Shown here: positions 16,368 to 23,505 of the stretch, piece by piece | Layout: each line of letters starts with the position of its first letter | How positions within the stretch are numbered: position 1 is the first letter of the stretch | NCBI RefSeq assembly: GCF_013394695.1 | Contig: NZ_CP058258.1 | Coordinates: 516,001 to 580,000 of the forward strand | Length of the DNA stretch: 64,000 nt | Direction of reading: 5' to 3' | Origin: Streptococcus sp. oral taxon 061 | GTDB lineage: Bacteria > Bacillota > Bacilli > Lactobacillales > Streptococcaceae | The notes under the pieces: generated by a model | The model's database searches: none | Told to the model about the DNA's origin: nothing | What the model saw: the letters and a program-made list of their open reading frames with translations, nothing else | Translations under genes and position numbers: made by a program

Positions 16368-16404
16368 CCTAGAAATATAAGTAGCTGATGACTTGCACAC
16401 ACTA

Positions 16405-16479
16405 GCTAAAAATGTAGGTGCAAAGCAGGGGGTGAAGCCGTTGGCTAGCACCATGCACCGCACCGACCGCATTTTTAGC
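16405..16479. repeat. Inverted repeat A in the origin-like region
   Basis: GCTAAAAATG (16405-16414) and CATTTTTAGC (16470-16479) pair perfectly. The GC-rich interior holds further GGTGC/GCACC pairings. Confidence 0.8.
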
Positions 16480-16483
16480 AGGA

Positions 16484-16598
16484 ATATAGATTGTTAGTAG
16501 CTAGTAGCTGGTAGCTAGTAGCAGTCGCAAAAGCGAAGCCAGCGACTGCGTGTACTAGCGGGTACCAGCGGGCACTAGCGCTCACTAACAATCTATAT
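16484..16598. repeat. Large 115-base imperfect palindrome B
   Basis: The outer 15 bases (16484-16498) pair perfectly with 16584-16598. An inner 8-bp arm, GCAGTCGC (16521-16528), pairs with GCGACTGC (16542-16549). Between them, repeated CTAGTAG-like units on the left align with CTAGCGGG-like units on the right with bulges. Confidence 0.85.
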
Positions 16599-16653
16599 AC
16601 AGTGTTATGTTTGAATTATACACTTTTTTAACTCATAAGAGTTTTTAGCGTTT

Positions 16654-16859
16654 TAATTTGCTCATTTGCTCAAAAGGTATGTTTTCTATGCGCGGACCAT
16701 TCTAGGGCTTGTCAACAGAATGGTCTAAAAACCCTTTTAAACCGTAGGTTTGGGGTGGTTAACCCCTTTTGGTTTTATTTTGAAAAAAGTCCGAAAAAAC
16801 TTGAGCAAATTAATGAGCAAATTAGTGAGCAAATTAAGAAAAAATCTTTTAATTTGCTC
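16654..16859. repeat. Iterons flanking a 9-bp hairpin (candidate Rep binding sites and nick region)
   Basis: GAGCAAATTA is repeated at 16803-16812, 16815-16824 and 16827-16836 with a 12-bp period. Inverted copies (TAATTTGCTC) are at 16654-16663, with a partial second copy to 16671, and at 16850-16859. Between the inverted and direct sets is a hairpin, GACCATTCT (16695-16703) with AGAATGGTC (16717-16725), and a 13-base loop. Iterons beside a stem-loop are the layout of rolling-circle origins served by HUH Reps. Confidence 0.75.
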
Positions 16860-16904
16860 AAGTTTAGAGTAAGTAAATTCAAAAAAATGATTAGAAAGGG
16901 AGAA

Positions 16905-18221
16905 ATGACAAAGAGAAAACAAACAACGACTTATATTTTTGAACAGCAATTAAAGCCTGATTTTTGGGACTGGTCAGAGGACAGTAAAAAGTTGTTTTTA
17001 AATTGGGAAAAAAATAAAATTGAAATTTTTAAGGAAATCTACGAACGAGTGAGGCTGATGACTGAATCGGAAGACTTAAAAATTGCTTTGATTATTCATG
17101 ATAAAGATATTTCTTATGGTACAAAATTAGTTGAACCCCATATTCATGGGTATATAGAATTTTCTAATAAAAAGGATTTAAATGTTTTGGCTTTAAACCT
17201 TGGTATCTTGCCACAATATATTGAGTCTAGTGGACGTGGTAAGTATGGGAAGGTAAATTCAAAAGCCTATCTTATCCATGCCAAGGATAAAGATAAATAT
17301 CAATATCCAGCTAGTGATGTAGAAACATTTGATTCATTCGATTATGAAGCATTTATCAATCAAAATAAAGAAGATTTTGAGAAGTATGCAGCCACAAAGA
17401 AACGTGAGAAATCAGATGAAAGTCTAGATTTGGTGTTGGCTAAAGTATATAAGGGGGAACTGACTTATTTTGATATTATGAAAGACGATAATTTGTATTA
17501 TCTGATGGCAAACAATCGTCAGAAATTCCTTGAAGGACTTGATATTTTCGGTGAGCGTGAAAGTGTGCTAAGACTGGAAGCATTGCAAAATGGGGAGTAT
17601 GATTTGACTGTTTTATATATTCAAGGTAAGCCTGGGATTGGTAAGTCTACACTTGCTAGAGATATTGCTTTAGAGGTTCAAGGAGCGCTTGAAAATGCAG
17701 GTTTAAGAGGTGGCTCATATTCTGCAAGTTCAAAAAATCCATTTGACAATTACTCAGGAGAGGAAATCCTTATTTTAGATGATTTGCGAGAGGATAGTCT
17801 AGCTCCTGCGGATTGGTTGAAGTTATTCGATCCAATTAACTCGGCTCGAATGTCAGCACGTTATAGAAATAAGTTAGTAGTTCCGAGATTGGTTATTATG
17901 TCCGCCTATATGTCTCCAAAACAATTTTTTGGACAAATTCAAGAAGAGGATATAAATCAGTATTTAAGACGTGTCAATTATTCTTCTGAAATTGTTAGAA
18001 AACATGGAATGGAAGAAAGATTTTATAGTGTTTCAGAAGTTCGAGAAAATAGAGAAAATGGGCATTTTCAACGTCCTGATGGCTCTAGCGTCGTTTTGAA
18101 CTTTGACTATGAAGATTTGTTTTGTTCGCAAGATAAGGGCGATTTTATTCGTAAATTGCTTGAAGATTGTATCTATCCTAGAATATTACCAAAGAAAGCA
18201 AAGGATGTGACAAATGACTAA
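16905..18221 (+). CDS. rep: Replication initiator: HUH endonuclease fused to a P-loop helicase (CRESS-like Rep)
   Basis: A 438-residue protein. The N-terminal nickase has IIHDKDI (motif 1), PHIHGYIEF with H79/H81 (the HUH metal site) and AYLIHAKDKDKY with the likely catalytic Y122 (motif 3). The C-terminal NTPase has Walker A GKPGIGKST (241-249, K247), Walker B ILILDD (D292/D293) and a sensor-like VIMSAY. This Rep_2-type nickase plus SF3-like ATPase is the layout of CRESS-DNA virus Reps and their bacterial plasmid relatives. ATG 16905 has GGGAG before it. The frame is open back to 16755, but that part contains the iterons. Confidence 0.85.
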   Translation: MTKRKQTTTYIFEQQLKPDFWDWSEDSKKLFLNWEKNKIEIFKEIYERVRLMTESEDLKIALIIHDKDISYGTKLVEPHIHGYIEFSNKKDLNVLALNLGILPQYIESSGRGKYGKVNSKAYLIHAKDKDKYQYPASDVETFDSFDYEAFINQNKEDFEKYAATKKREKSDESLDLVLAKVYKGELTYFDIMKDDNLYYLMANNRQKFLEGLDIFGERESVLRLEALQNGEYDLTVLYIQGKPGIGKSTLARDIALEVQGALENAGLRGGSYSASSKNPFDNYSGEEILILDDLREDSLAPADWLKLFDPINSARMSARYRNKLVVPRLVIMSAYMSPKQFFGQIQEEDINQYLRRVNYSSEIVRKHGMEERFYSVSEVRENRENGHFQRPDGSSVVLNFDYEDLFCSQDKGDFIRKLLEDCIYPRILPKKAKDVTND

Positions 18222-18375
18222 AAAAATCGTGATGTTCTTTAATAAAAGATTAGATACTGACCTTTGTGTAATACGATTTAAAAAGACTATACAGATAAGT
18301 CAAGAACTGAATAATATTTATATGTTCCTGAATGATAGGAATTTATGGAATAGATGCAAAAAAAAAGATGCGTGA
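18214..18375 (+). CDS. Small hypothetical protein overlapping the end of rep
   Basis: A 53-codon ORF starts 8 bases before the rep stop, in another frame, and so is probably translationally coupled. It begins MTKKIVMFFNKRLDTD and is basic, with a hydrophilic C-terminus (NRCKKKDA). No family is recognised. The overlap is the main argument that it is real. Confidence 0.4.
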   Translation: MTKKIVMFFNKRLDTDLCVIRFKKTIQISQELNNIYMFLNDRNLWNRCKKKDA

Positions 18376-18438
18376 AAATCAATCACACATCAAAATAAAA
18401 AACCAAGATAATTATAACATAAAGAAAGGGGAAAAAGT

Positions 18439-18657
18439 ATGTTTGTTGTAAAAAAAGATTTAATGAAATTAGGATTTTCAAGTTGGCAAGCTATGATGTT
18501 AGTAAAACAGGCTAAAGCAAAATTAGCTAGTCAAGGCTTAACCTGGTATGAAAGTAAAGGTTTAGGACGTGTACCTCTTGAAACAGTTGAGGAAATTTTG
18601 GGAGTGAAAATAGATGAAGATAGCTTGTTAGATACGGAAATCAAGGAAAATGCCTAA
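18439..18657 (+). CDS. DUF3173 family protein, probable integrase partner (excisionase-like)
   Basis: A 72-residue protein beginning MFVVKKDLMKLGFSSWQA, with a GLGRVPLETVEEILG segment near residue 44. DUF3173 proteins are small and are found directly upstream of tyrosine integrases in streptococcal elements, where an excisionase or accessory DNA-binding role is assumed. The gene overlaps the integrase by 8 bases, indicating coupled translation. GAAAGGGG precedes the ATG. Confidence 0.75.
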   Translation: MFVVKKDLMKLGFSSWQAMMLVKQAKAKLASQGLTWYESKGLGRVPLETVEEILGVKIDEDSLLDTEIKENA

Positions 18658-19840
18658 AATATCTAGTATTTATCCTATGAGCAATGGCACGTATAGAGCG
18701 ACTGTTTCTTTAGGTTTTGATGTTCAGACTGGTAAAAGGATACAAAAGTTTAAGAATGGCTTTAAAACGCAAAAGGAAGCTCAAGAGTGGCGCTTACGTA
18801 TGCTTGCTGACTTTGGTAAAGGTTCTATAACCGTTAATAGCACAATGACTTTTAAAAAGTTTCTTGATGACTATTTTATACCAGACTATAAAAGCCAAGT
18901 AAGAAAACGTACTTTTGATATGACACAATCAAAATTTAAAAGACTGTCATATTTTGAAAACATGAAGTTATCAGATATTCAAGCACCTCATGTAAAGAAG
19001 TGGCAAAATGCAATGTTTATAGAGGGATTATCTAATAATTATATTCGTTCTGTTCATCAAATATTACAACAAGTTTTTGATTTAGCAGTTAAACTAGGTA
19101 TGTTGTCAAATAATGTTGCTAAAACGGTGGGAAACGTAAAGAAAGACCGTCCTAAAGTTGATTTTTGGACGGTGGAAGAATTTCAGCTATTCATTAGTAC
19201 ATTTGATAAATCTAATATCTATGAATTATTGTACTTTACTACATTTTGGTTTTTCTTTATGACTGGAGTTAGGACAAGTGAATTACAAGCTATTGAATGG
19301 TCAAAAATAGATTTTGAAAAAGGTACTGTTTTAATAGACTGCTCAATGTATTATAAAAGCCAAAAAGAGTGGTATCTTACTGATACGAAATCTATATCAG
19401 GTGTAAGGCTTTTGTATCTTGATGATGATACATTAGAACATTTGAAATATTGGAAGAAAGTACAATCTCAAATAGGAGAATGTAAATTTGTATTTTCCAT
19501 AGCAGATAGTCCGTTGGTAAAATCAACTCTAAAACGTGTTTTGAAAACTCACAGTGATTACGCAAAAATAAAATCAATACGGATCCACGATTTAAGGCAT
19601 TCTCATGCCAGCTTTATGCTCTCTCTAGGAATGAACGATTTAGAAATGCAAAATCGTCTAGGACATGCTGATATTAAGACCACACTTGGAACGTACTCTC
19701 ATTTAAGACCAAATGCAATGAAAGAAGTCGCTACTAGAATGACTGGGAAAGTAGTGGTGAGTGATAATAATATCAGAAAAAGTAAATTTAATGGCAATCA
19801 GCATACTAAAAATTTTCAATCTAAAGTTTTGTCTGACTAG
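18650..19840 (+). CDS. int: Tyrosine-type site-specific integrase
   Basis: A 396-residue recombinase that would integrate the element at, and excise it from, the guaA 3' end. An N-terminal arm-binding domain (about 1-60) and a SAM-like core-binding domain (about 65-160) precede the catalytic domain. The residues are in place: R208 (GVRTSELQ), H313 and R316 (HDLRHSH), H339 (LGHADIKTT) and the nucleophile Y349. The C-terminal 45 residues extend beyond the catalytic core. It is the last gene of the forward operon, about 1 kb from attR. Confidence 0.93.
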   Translation: MPKISSIYPMSNGTYRATVSLGFDVQTGKRIQKFKNGFKTQKEAQEWRLRMLADFGKGSITVNSTMTFKKFLDDYFIPDYKSQVRKRTFDMTQSKFKRLSYFENMKLSDIQAPHVKKWQNAMFIEGLSNNYIRSVHQILQQVFDLAVKLGMLSNNVAKTVGNVKKDRPKVDFWTVEEFQLFISTFDKSNIYELLYFTTFWFFFMTGVRTSELQAIEWSKIDFEKGTVLIDCSMYYKSQKEWYLTDTKSISGVRLLYLDDDTLEHLKYWKKVQSQIGECKFVFSIADSPLVKSTLKRVLKTHSDYAKIKSIRIHDLRHSHASFMLSLGMNDLEMQNRLGHADIKTTLGTYSHLRPNAMKEVATRMTGKVVVSDNNIRKSKFNGNQHTKNFQSKVLSD

Positions 19841-19870
19841 CGAAGTCTGTCCGATTAAACTTTAGATTAC

Positions 19871-19902
19871 TACGGTAAACTATTAGTGTTTACCGTATTA
19901 TT
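19871..19902 (+). terminator. Hairpin after the integrase gene
   Basis: TACGGTAAAC (19871-19880) and GTTTACCGTA (19888-19897) pair perfectly around 7 bases. Only a weak T-rich tail follows. Confidence 0.55.
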
Positions 19903-20008
19903 AGTTATAATTCATATAATTCCAAGATTACATTTGAAATACTAGTTAGCAACTCTTGCGAGTTTTCCCTATTTATTACTCACAATATAAATTGAAAATA
20001 GGCATAAA

Positions 20009-20041
20009 AAAGACGATAGATTTTTTATTTCTATCGTCTTT
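20009..20041. terminator. Bidirectional terminator between the integrase and SAP-like genes
   Basis: AAAGACGATAGA (20009-20020) and TCTATCGTCTTT (20030-20041) form a 12-bp perfect stem with A and T runs. Confidence 0.8.
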
Positions 20042-20072
20042 AATACTTTACGTTCGACAAACATGAAGTTGT

Positions 20073-20690
20073 TTACTTACAGTACTTCTCTATTTTGTAG
20101 CTATATTCTTTTAGAAGTCCCCGTGAATAAATTTTTTTCTTTTTTGAATCTCTAACTTCTTTCCAAAGAATAGCCGCAACTTTTAACTTGTTGGAGTAAT
20201 GATTGCTAAATTCATCTGCACAAAAATCTTTTAGAAATTGATTCCATTGGCAAGCTGAATTATCATACTTGGCGTAGTCTGACTCTCCATAGTATATTTT
20301 AATCATATCTTGGATTGTAAAATTTATGTTGTTGTCCCGTTTTACTTTTCGCCAAGCTGTTGCCATATCAGCATTAAATTTAAACGGATTAACACCTGTT
20401 ACAGCTGAAAAATAATCTCGAAATTTCTGATTAAAGGAAAAACCACATTCAAGTAATGATGTATTTAGGGTTATTATTTCGGTTTGATTTTTGTTTCTTT
20501 TCCTCAAAAATTTTTCTACTCTATTTCCCTTAAAATATTGTTCTATAATATGATTTAATTCTTTTTTTGAACATCTGTATTCTAATCCAAGGTACTTACA
20601 AATTTGTGAAAGCTCTTCTCGATACCAGTAGTATCTGTTAAATTCTTCAAATGATTTTATATCTCTAAAATCAGGTCTATTTTCTTCCAA
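20073..20690 (-). CDS. SAP/DUF6434-like protein carried by the element
   Basis: A 205-residue protein. The N-terminal part (about 12-55: FEEFNRYYWYREELSQIC and the KKELNHIIEQYF helix) has the pattern of a SAP-type helix-extension-helix nucleic-acid-binding motif. The C-terminal part (about 115-205) has YGESDYAKYDNSACQWNQF and AAILWKEVRDS, as in DUF6434-associated Firmicute proteins. The start is a TTG with a GAGGTGAG ribosome binding site. It is transcribed against the integrase, at the attR end where cargo is usual. Its role is unknown. Confidence 0.65.
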   Translation of the reverse strand: MEENRPDFRDIKSFEEFNRYYWYREELSQICKYLGLEYRCSKKELNHIIEQYFKGNRVEKFLRKRNKNQTEIITLNTSLLECGFSFNQKFRDYFSAVTGVNPFKFNADMATAWRKVKRDNNINFTIQDMIKIYYGESDYAKYDNSACQWNQFLKDFCADEFSNHYSNKLKVAAILWKEVRDSKKKKIYSRGLLKEYSYKIEKYCK

Positions 20691-20723
20691 ATTCTCACCT
20701 CTACAACTCCAAATTTATCTTAT

Positions 20724-20738
20724 TATACCATATATACC
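20724..20738 (-). promoter_or_regulatory. Promoter of the SAP-like gene with repressor half-sites
   Basis: On the complement, an extended -10 (TGGTATAAT) overlaps two copies of GGTATA (complements of 20724-20729 and 20733-20738). GGTATA is the half-site of the element operators. Confidence 0.5.
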
Positions 20739-20787
20739 TATTTAAAAGCAGATTAAAGATAAGTATGGTTTATAGGAAAAATAGTAG

Positions 20788-20809
20788 TTTTGTTGTTAAA
20801 TTGTTGTTA
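20788..20809 (+). repeat. 22-bp direct repeat, right copy (possible integrase arm site)
   Basis: Identical to 15266-15287; 60 bases inside attR. Confidence 0.8.
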
Positions 20810-20819
20810 AAATAAAGTA

Positions 20820-20857
20820 AAAAGCCTTAGAAAGATTGATTTCTAGGCTTTTTTTAA
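20820..20857. terminator. Terminator between the SAP-like gene promoter region and guaA
   Basis: AAGCC-T-TAGAAA pairs with TTTCTAGGCTT, with T's on both strands. It lies inside the element, so guaA is terminated by element DNA. Confidence 0.75.
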
Positions 20858-20867
20858 CTAATTAACT

Positions 20868-22430
20868 CTATTCCCACTCAACAGTTGCAGGTGGTTTACT
20901 TGTAATATCGTAGACGATACGGTTAACGTGGTCGACTTCGTTTACGATACGTACAGAGATTTTTTGGAGAACTTCCCAAGGAATCTTAGCGAAGTCAGCT
21001 GTCATTCCATCGATAGAAGTGATGGCACGGATAGCGATTGTGTAGTCGTAAGTACGACCATCTCCCATAACACCTACTGAACGAACTCCAGTGTTGACAG
21101 TGAAGTACTGCCAGATATCGCGGTCAAGACCAGCTTTAGCGATTTCTTCACGAAGGATAGCGTCTGATTCGCGGACTGTTTCAAGTTTTTCTTCAGTGAT
21201 TTCACCCATGACACGGATTGCAAGACCTGGTCCTGGGAATGGTTGGCGCCATACGATGTGGTCTGGCATACCAAGCTCTGTACCAAGGGCACGAACTTCA
21301 TCCTTGTAGAGTGTGTTAAGTGGTTCGATCAGTTCAAACTGCATGTCTTCTGGAAGACCACCCACATTGTGGTGAGACTTGATGGTTTGTGCAGTATCCG
21401 TACCTGACTCGATAACGTCTGTATAAAGAGTTCCTTGAGCAAGGAATTTCACATCTTTAAGTTTGCTTGCTTCGTCATCAAAGACATAGACAAACTCGTT
21501 ACCGATAATCTTACGTTTTTGTTCAGGATCAGAAACACCTGCCAATTTATCCAAGAAACGTTTGGCAGCGTCTGCTTTGACAATGTTCAAACCAAACTTA
21601 CCACCAAGCATATCCATAACTTGGTCAGCTTCACCTTTACGGAGAAGACCGTGGTCTACAAAGATACAGATCAATTGATCACCGATTGCTTTTTGGAGAA
21701 GAACCCCAACAACTGAAGAGTCAACACCACCTGAAAGACCAAGGAGAACACGTTTGTCTCCAACCTTTTCACGGATTTGTTTGATTTGCATCTCGATAAA
21801 GTTATCCATGGTCCAGTCACCTTTGGCACCACAGATATTCAAGGCAAAGTTACGAAGGATATCATAGCCGTGAACTGAATGACGAACCTCTGGGTGGAAT
21901 TGGATACCATAGATTTTCTTGTCCGGATTTTCGATTGATGCATAAGGACAGTCAGCTGATGTACCAGTACGAACGAAATCAGCAGGAATTTCTGTAACAG
22001 CATCCCCGTGGCTCATCAATACAAGTTGTTCTTCTGGAGTTCCAGCAAAAAGAGCAGATTCTGTGTGAGTCAATGTTGATTGACCGTATTCACGGTTACC
22101 AGCATCGCCGGCAGGAACAACCTTTCCTCCAAGTTTGTGAGTCAAAAGCTGCATACCGTAGCAGATTCCTAAAATTGGAATACCCAATTCGAAAATTTCT
22201 GGATCAATATCAAACGATCCTTCTTCGTAAACAGAGTTTGGACCACCTGAAAGTACAATCCCGATAGGATTGATAGCACGGACTTCGTCAGCCGAAATCT
22301 TGTGACTTTTTAGTTCTGAAAAGACACCAATCTCACGGATACGGCGTGAGATAAGTTGGTTATACTGGCTACCATAGTCCAGTACGATGATCTTTTCGAC
22401 ATCTTGCAAATCAGTTGAAATGTTGCTCAT
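20868..22430 (-). CDS. guaA: GMP synthase (glutamine-hydrolysing)
   Basis: A 520-residue purine enzyme that converts XMP to GMP. An N-terminal class I glutamine amidotransferase domain (ILDYGSQ start region; nucleophile cysteine in GICYGMQLL, about residue 92; H and E in FHPEV) is followed by the PPi-type ATP pyrophosphatase loop [10 protein letters not shown] (about 230) and the C-terminal dimerisation domain ending in VEWE. The stop and the codons before it form the attachment core, so the insertion leaves the gene intact. Confidence 0.97.
   Translation of the reverse strand: MSNISTDLQDVEKIIVLDYGSQYNQLISRRIREIGVFSELKSHKISADEVRAINPIGIVLSGGPNSVYEEGSFDIDPEIFELGIPILGICYGMQLLTHKLGGKVVPAGDAGNREYGQSTLTHTESALFAGTPEEQLVLMSHGDAVTEIPADFVRTGTSADCPYASIENPDKKIYGIQFHPEVRHSVHGYDILRNFALNICGAKGDWTMDNFIEMQIKQIREKVGDKRVLLGLSGGVDSSVVGVLLQKAIGDQLICIFVDHGLLRKGEADQVMDMLGGKFGLNIVKADAAKRFLDKLAGVSDPEQKRKIIGNEFVYVFDDEASKLKDVKFLAQGTLYTDVIESGTDTAQTIKSHHNVGGLPEDMQFELIEPLNTLYKDEVRALGTELGMPDHIVWRQPFPGPGLAIRVMGEITEEKLETVRESDAILREEIAKAGLDRDIWQYFTVNTGVRSVGVMGDGRTYDYTIAIRAITSIDGMTADFAKIPWEVLQKISVRIVNEVDHVNRIVYDITSKPPATVEWE
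20869..20880. repeat. Right attachment-site core (attR) within the guaA 3' end
   Basis: TATTCCCACTCA, the second copy of the 12-bp core. Confidence 0.75.
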
Positions 22431-22510
22431 CTTTTCCCTTTCTTAAAAGAAATATCTTCTTGAATATTCTATCATAAAAGGGTTAGAATTACCAACTAAA
22501 CAAGTGCGGT

Positions 22511-22540
22511 TTGACTTTTCCCTATGAGTTACGGTACAAT
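22511..22540 (+). promoter_or_regulatory. Promoter of the GntR gene
   Basis: TTGACT, 18 bases, TACAAT. It is divergent from guaA, whose own -10 (TAGAAT on the complement) lies nearby. Confidence 0.65.
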
Positions 22541-22570
22541 GGAAAAAATAAAGAAAAGAAGTGATCAAGC

Positions 22571-23269
22571 ATGTTACCAGCTTATATGAAAATCCACGAC
22601 CAAATCAAGAAAGACATTGATGAGGGGAGTTGGAAAATTGGAGAAAGACTTCCTAGTGAACGAGATTTAGCAGAAGAATTTGCCGTTAGCCGCATGACCT
22701 TACGTCAAGCAATCTCTCTTTTAGTTGAAGAGGGGGTTTTGGAACGGCGTGTTGGTAGTGGGACCTTCGTTTCAAGTACACGAGTTCAGGAAAGAATGCG
22801 TGGAACAACTAGTTTTACGGAAATTGTTAAAGCTCAAGGGAAAACGCCATCTAGTCATCTGATTTCCTACCGTCGTACGATTCCAAATGAGCAAGAAGTT
22901 GCTAAACTAGGTATACTGCCAACTGACAATATTATTCGTATGGAACGTGTCCGTTATGCGGATAAGGTTCCTGTTGTCTATGAAGTGGCATCGATTCCTG
23001 AGAAATTTATCAAAAATTTCAAAAAAGAAGAAGTAACCAAGCACTTCTTTCAAACCTTACAAGAGCATGGTTATCGAATTGGTAAATCTCATCAGACCAT
23101 CTATGCTCGACTAGCCAAAGAAAAGATAGCTCATTATTTAGAAGTTGAAAAAGGACATGCTATTTTAGGGCTGACACAGGTTTCTTACTTTGATGACGGC
23201 ACTGCTTTTGAGTATGTAAAGAGCCAATATGTCGGAGAACGGTTTGAATTTTATCTAGAAAATAATTAG
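22571..23269 (+). CDS. GntR family transcriptional regulator, HutC/UTRA type
   Basis: A 232-residue regulator. The N-terminal winged helix has LPSERDLAEEFAVSRMTLRQAI (about 27-48) and the VGSGTFV wing. The rest is a UTRA effector-binding domain with TSFTEIVKAQG and a closing FEYVKSQYVGERFEFYL. Such proteins sense sugars or small metabolites; the ligand is not evident here. It is divergent from guaA and is followed by its own strong terminator, so it is monocistronic. Confidence 0.9.
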   Translation: MLPAYMKIHDQIKKDIDEGSWKIGERLPSERDLAEEFAVSRMTLRQAISLLVEEGVLERRVGSGTFVSSTRVQERMRGTTSFTEIVKAQGKTPSSHLISYRRTIPNEQEVAKLGILPTDNIIRMERVRYADKVPVVYEVASIPEKFIKNFKKEEVTKHFFQTLQEHGYRIGKSHQTIYARLAKEKIAHYLEVEKGHAILGLTQVSYFDDGTAFEYVKSQYVGERFEFYLENN

Positions 23270-23280
23270 TTTATAACATC

Positions 23281-23320
23281 ACTCTTAAAGTAGAAACTCA
23301 TCTACTTTAAGAGTTTTTAT
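23281..23320 (+). terminator. Terminator of the GntR gene
   Basis: A 14-bp perfect stem (23281-23294 with 23301-23314), then TTTT. Confidence 0.92.
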
Positions 23321-23390
23321 TTGGTTAAGATTAGAAAACATTTTCCTAATAAGAAAAATAGCAATCATACGAGTATTTTTCAAAGATTCG

Positions 23391-23399
23391 TGTTATAAT
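23391..23399 (+). promoter_or_regulatory. Extended -10 promoter of metK
   Basis: TGT-TATAAT at 23391-23399; no good -35. Confidence 0.6.
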
Positions 23400-23404
23400 A
23401 GATA

Positions 23405-23505
23405 GGTTATATGGTCCCGATAAGGTGGTGGGATTGATTGTAAATACTCTTCCTACCAGTTCTTTGTAACTCTATAACGAATATTTTTTAAGGGGGGACA
23501 TTTTT
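23405..23505 (+). ncRNA. SMK-box (SAM-III) riboswitch in the metK leader
   Basis: GTTATA (23406-23411) can pair with TATAAC (23473-23478) to close the domain. GTCCC (23414-23418) can pair with GGGAC (23495-23499) inside the GGGGGGAC ribosome binding site, or alternatively with nearby GGGAT. TTGTAA motifs lie between. Masking of the ribosome binding site by an upstream anti-SD when SAM is bound is the SMK-box mechanism known for metK of lactic acid bacteria. Confidence 0.65.

Larger units (their letters stand above)
16368..16904. other. Origin-like noncoding region upstream of rep
   Basis: This 537-base gap contains no gene but is packed with symmetry: two strong inverted repeats (16405-16479 and 16484-16598), then a 9-bp hairpin (16695-16725) flanked by short iterons in both orientations (16654-16671, 16803-16836 and 16850-16859). 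It lies directly before the Rep gene and is the best candidate for the double-strand and single-strand origins of the element. Confidence 0.7.
15165..20880. mobile_element. Integrated replicative element inserted at the 3' end of guaA (about 5.7 kb)
   Basis: The 12-bp sequence TATTCCCACTCA occurs at 15165-15176 and at 20869-20880, where it forms the last codons and stop of guaA. Between the copies lie a repressor, divergent promoters, a Rep protein with its own origin-like region, a DUF3173 protein, a tyrosine integrase and a SAP-like gene. The guaA 3' end is a known integration site for streptococcal islands. There are no structural, packaging, relaxase or conjugation genes. I infer a small integrative, rolling-circle-type plasmid-like element. 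Confidence 0.85.

Noticed and set aside
16755..16904. Upstream extension of the Rep protein by 50 residues
   Set aside because: The stretch consists of iterons and has no ribosome binding site; GGGAG lies before ATG 16905.
15165..20880. Element as a prophage or phage-inducible island
   Set aside because: No terminase, capsid, portal or packaging-interference gene is present.
15165..20880. Element as a conjugative or mobilisable element with a relaxase
   Set aside because: The HUH protein has the Rep-type helicase fusion, not a relaxase architecture, and no coupling protein is encoded.
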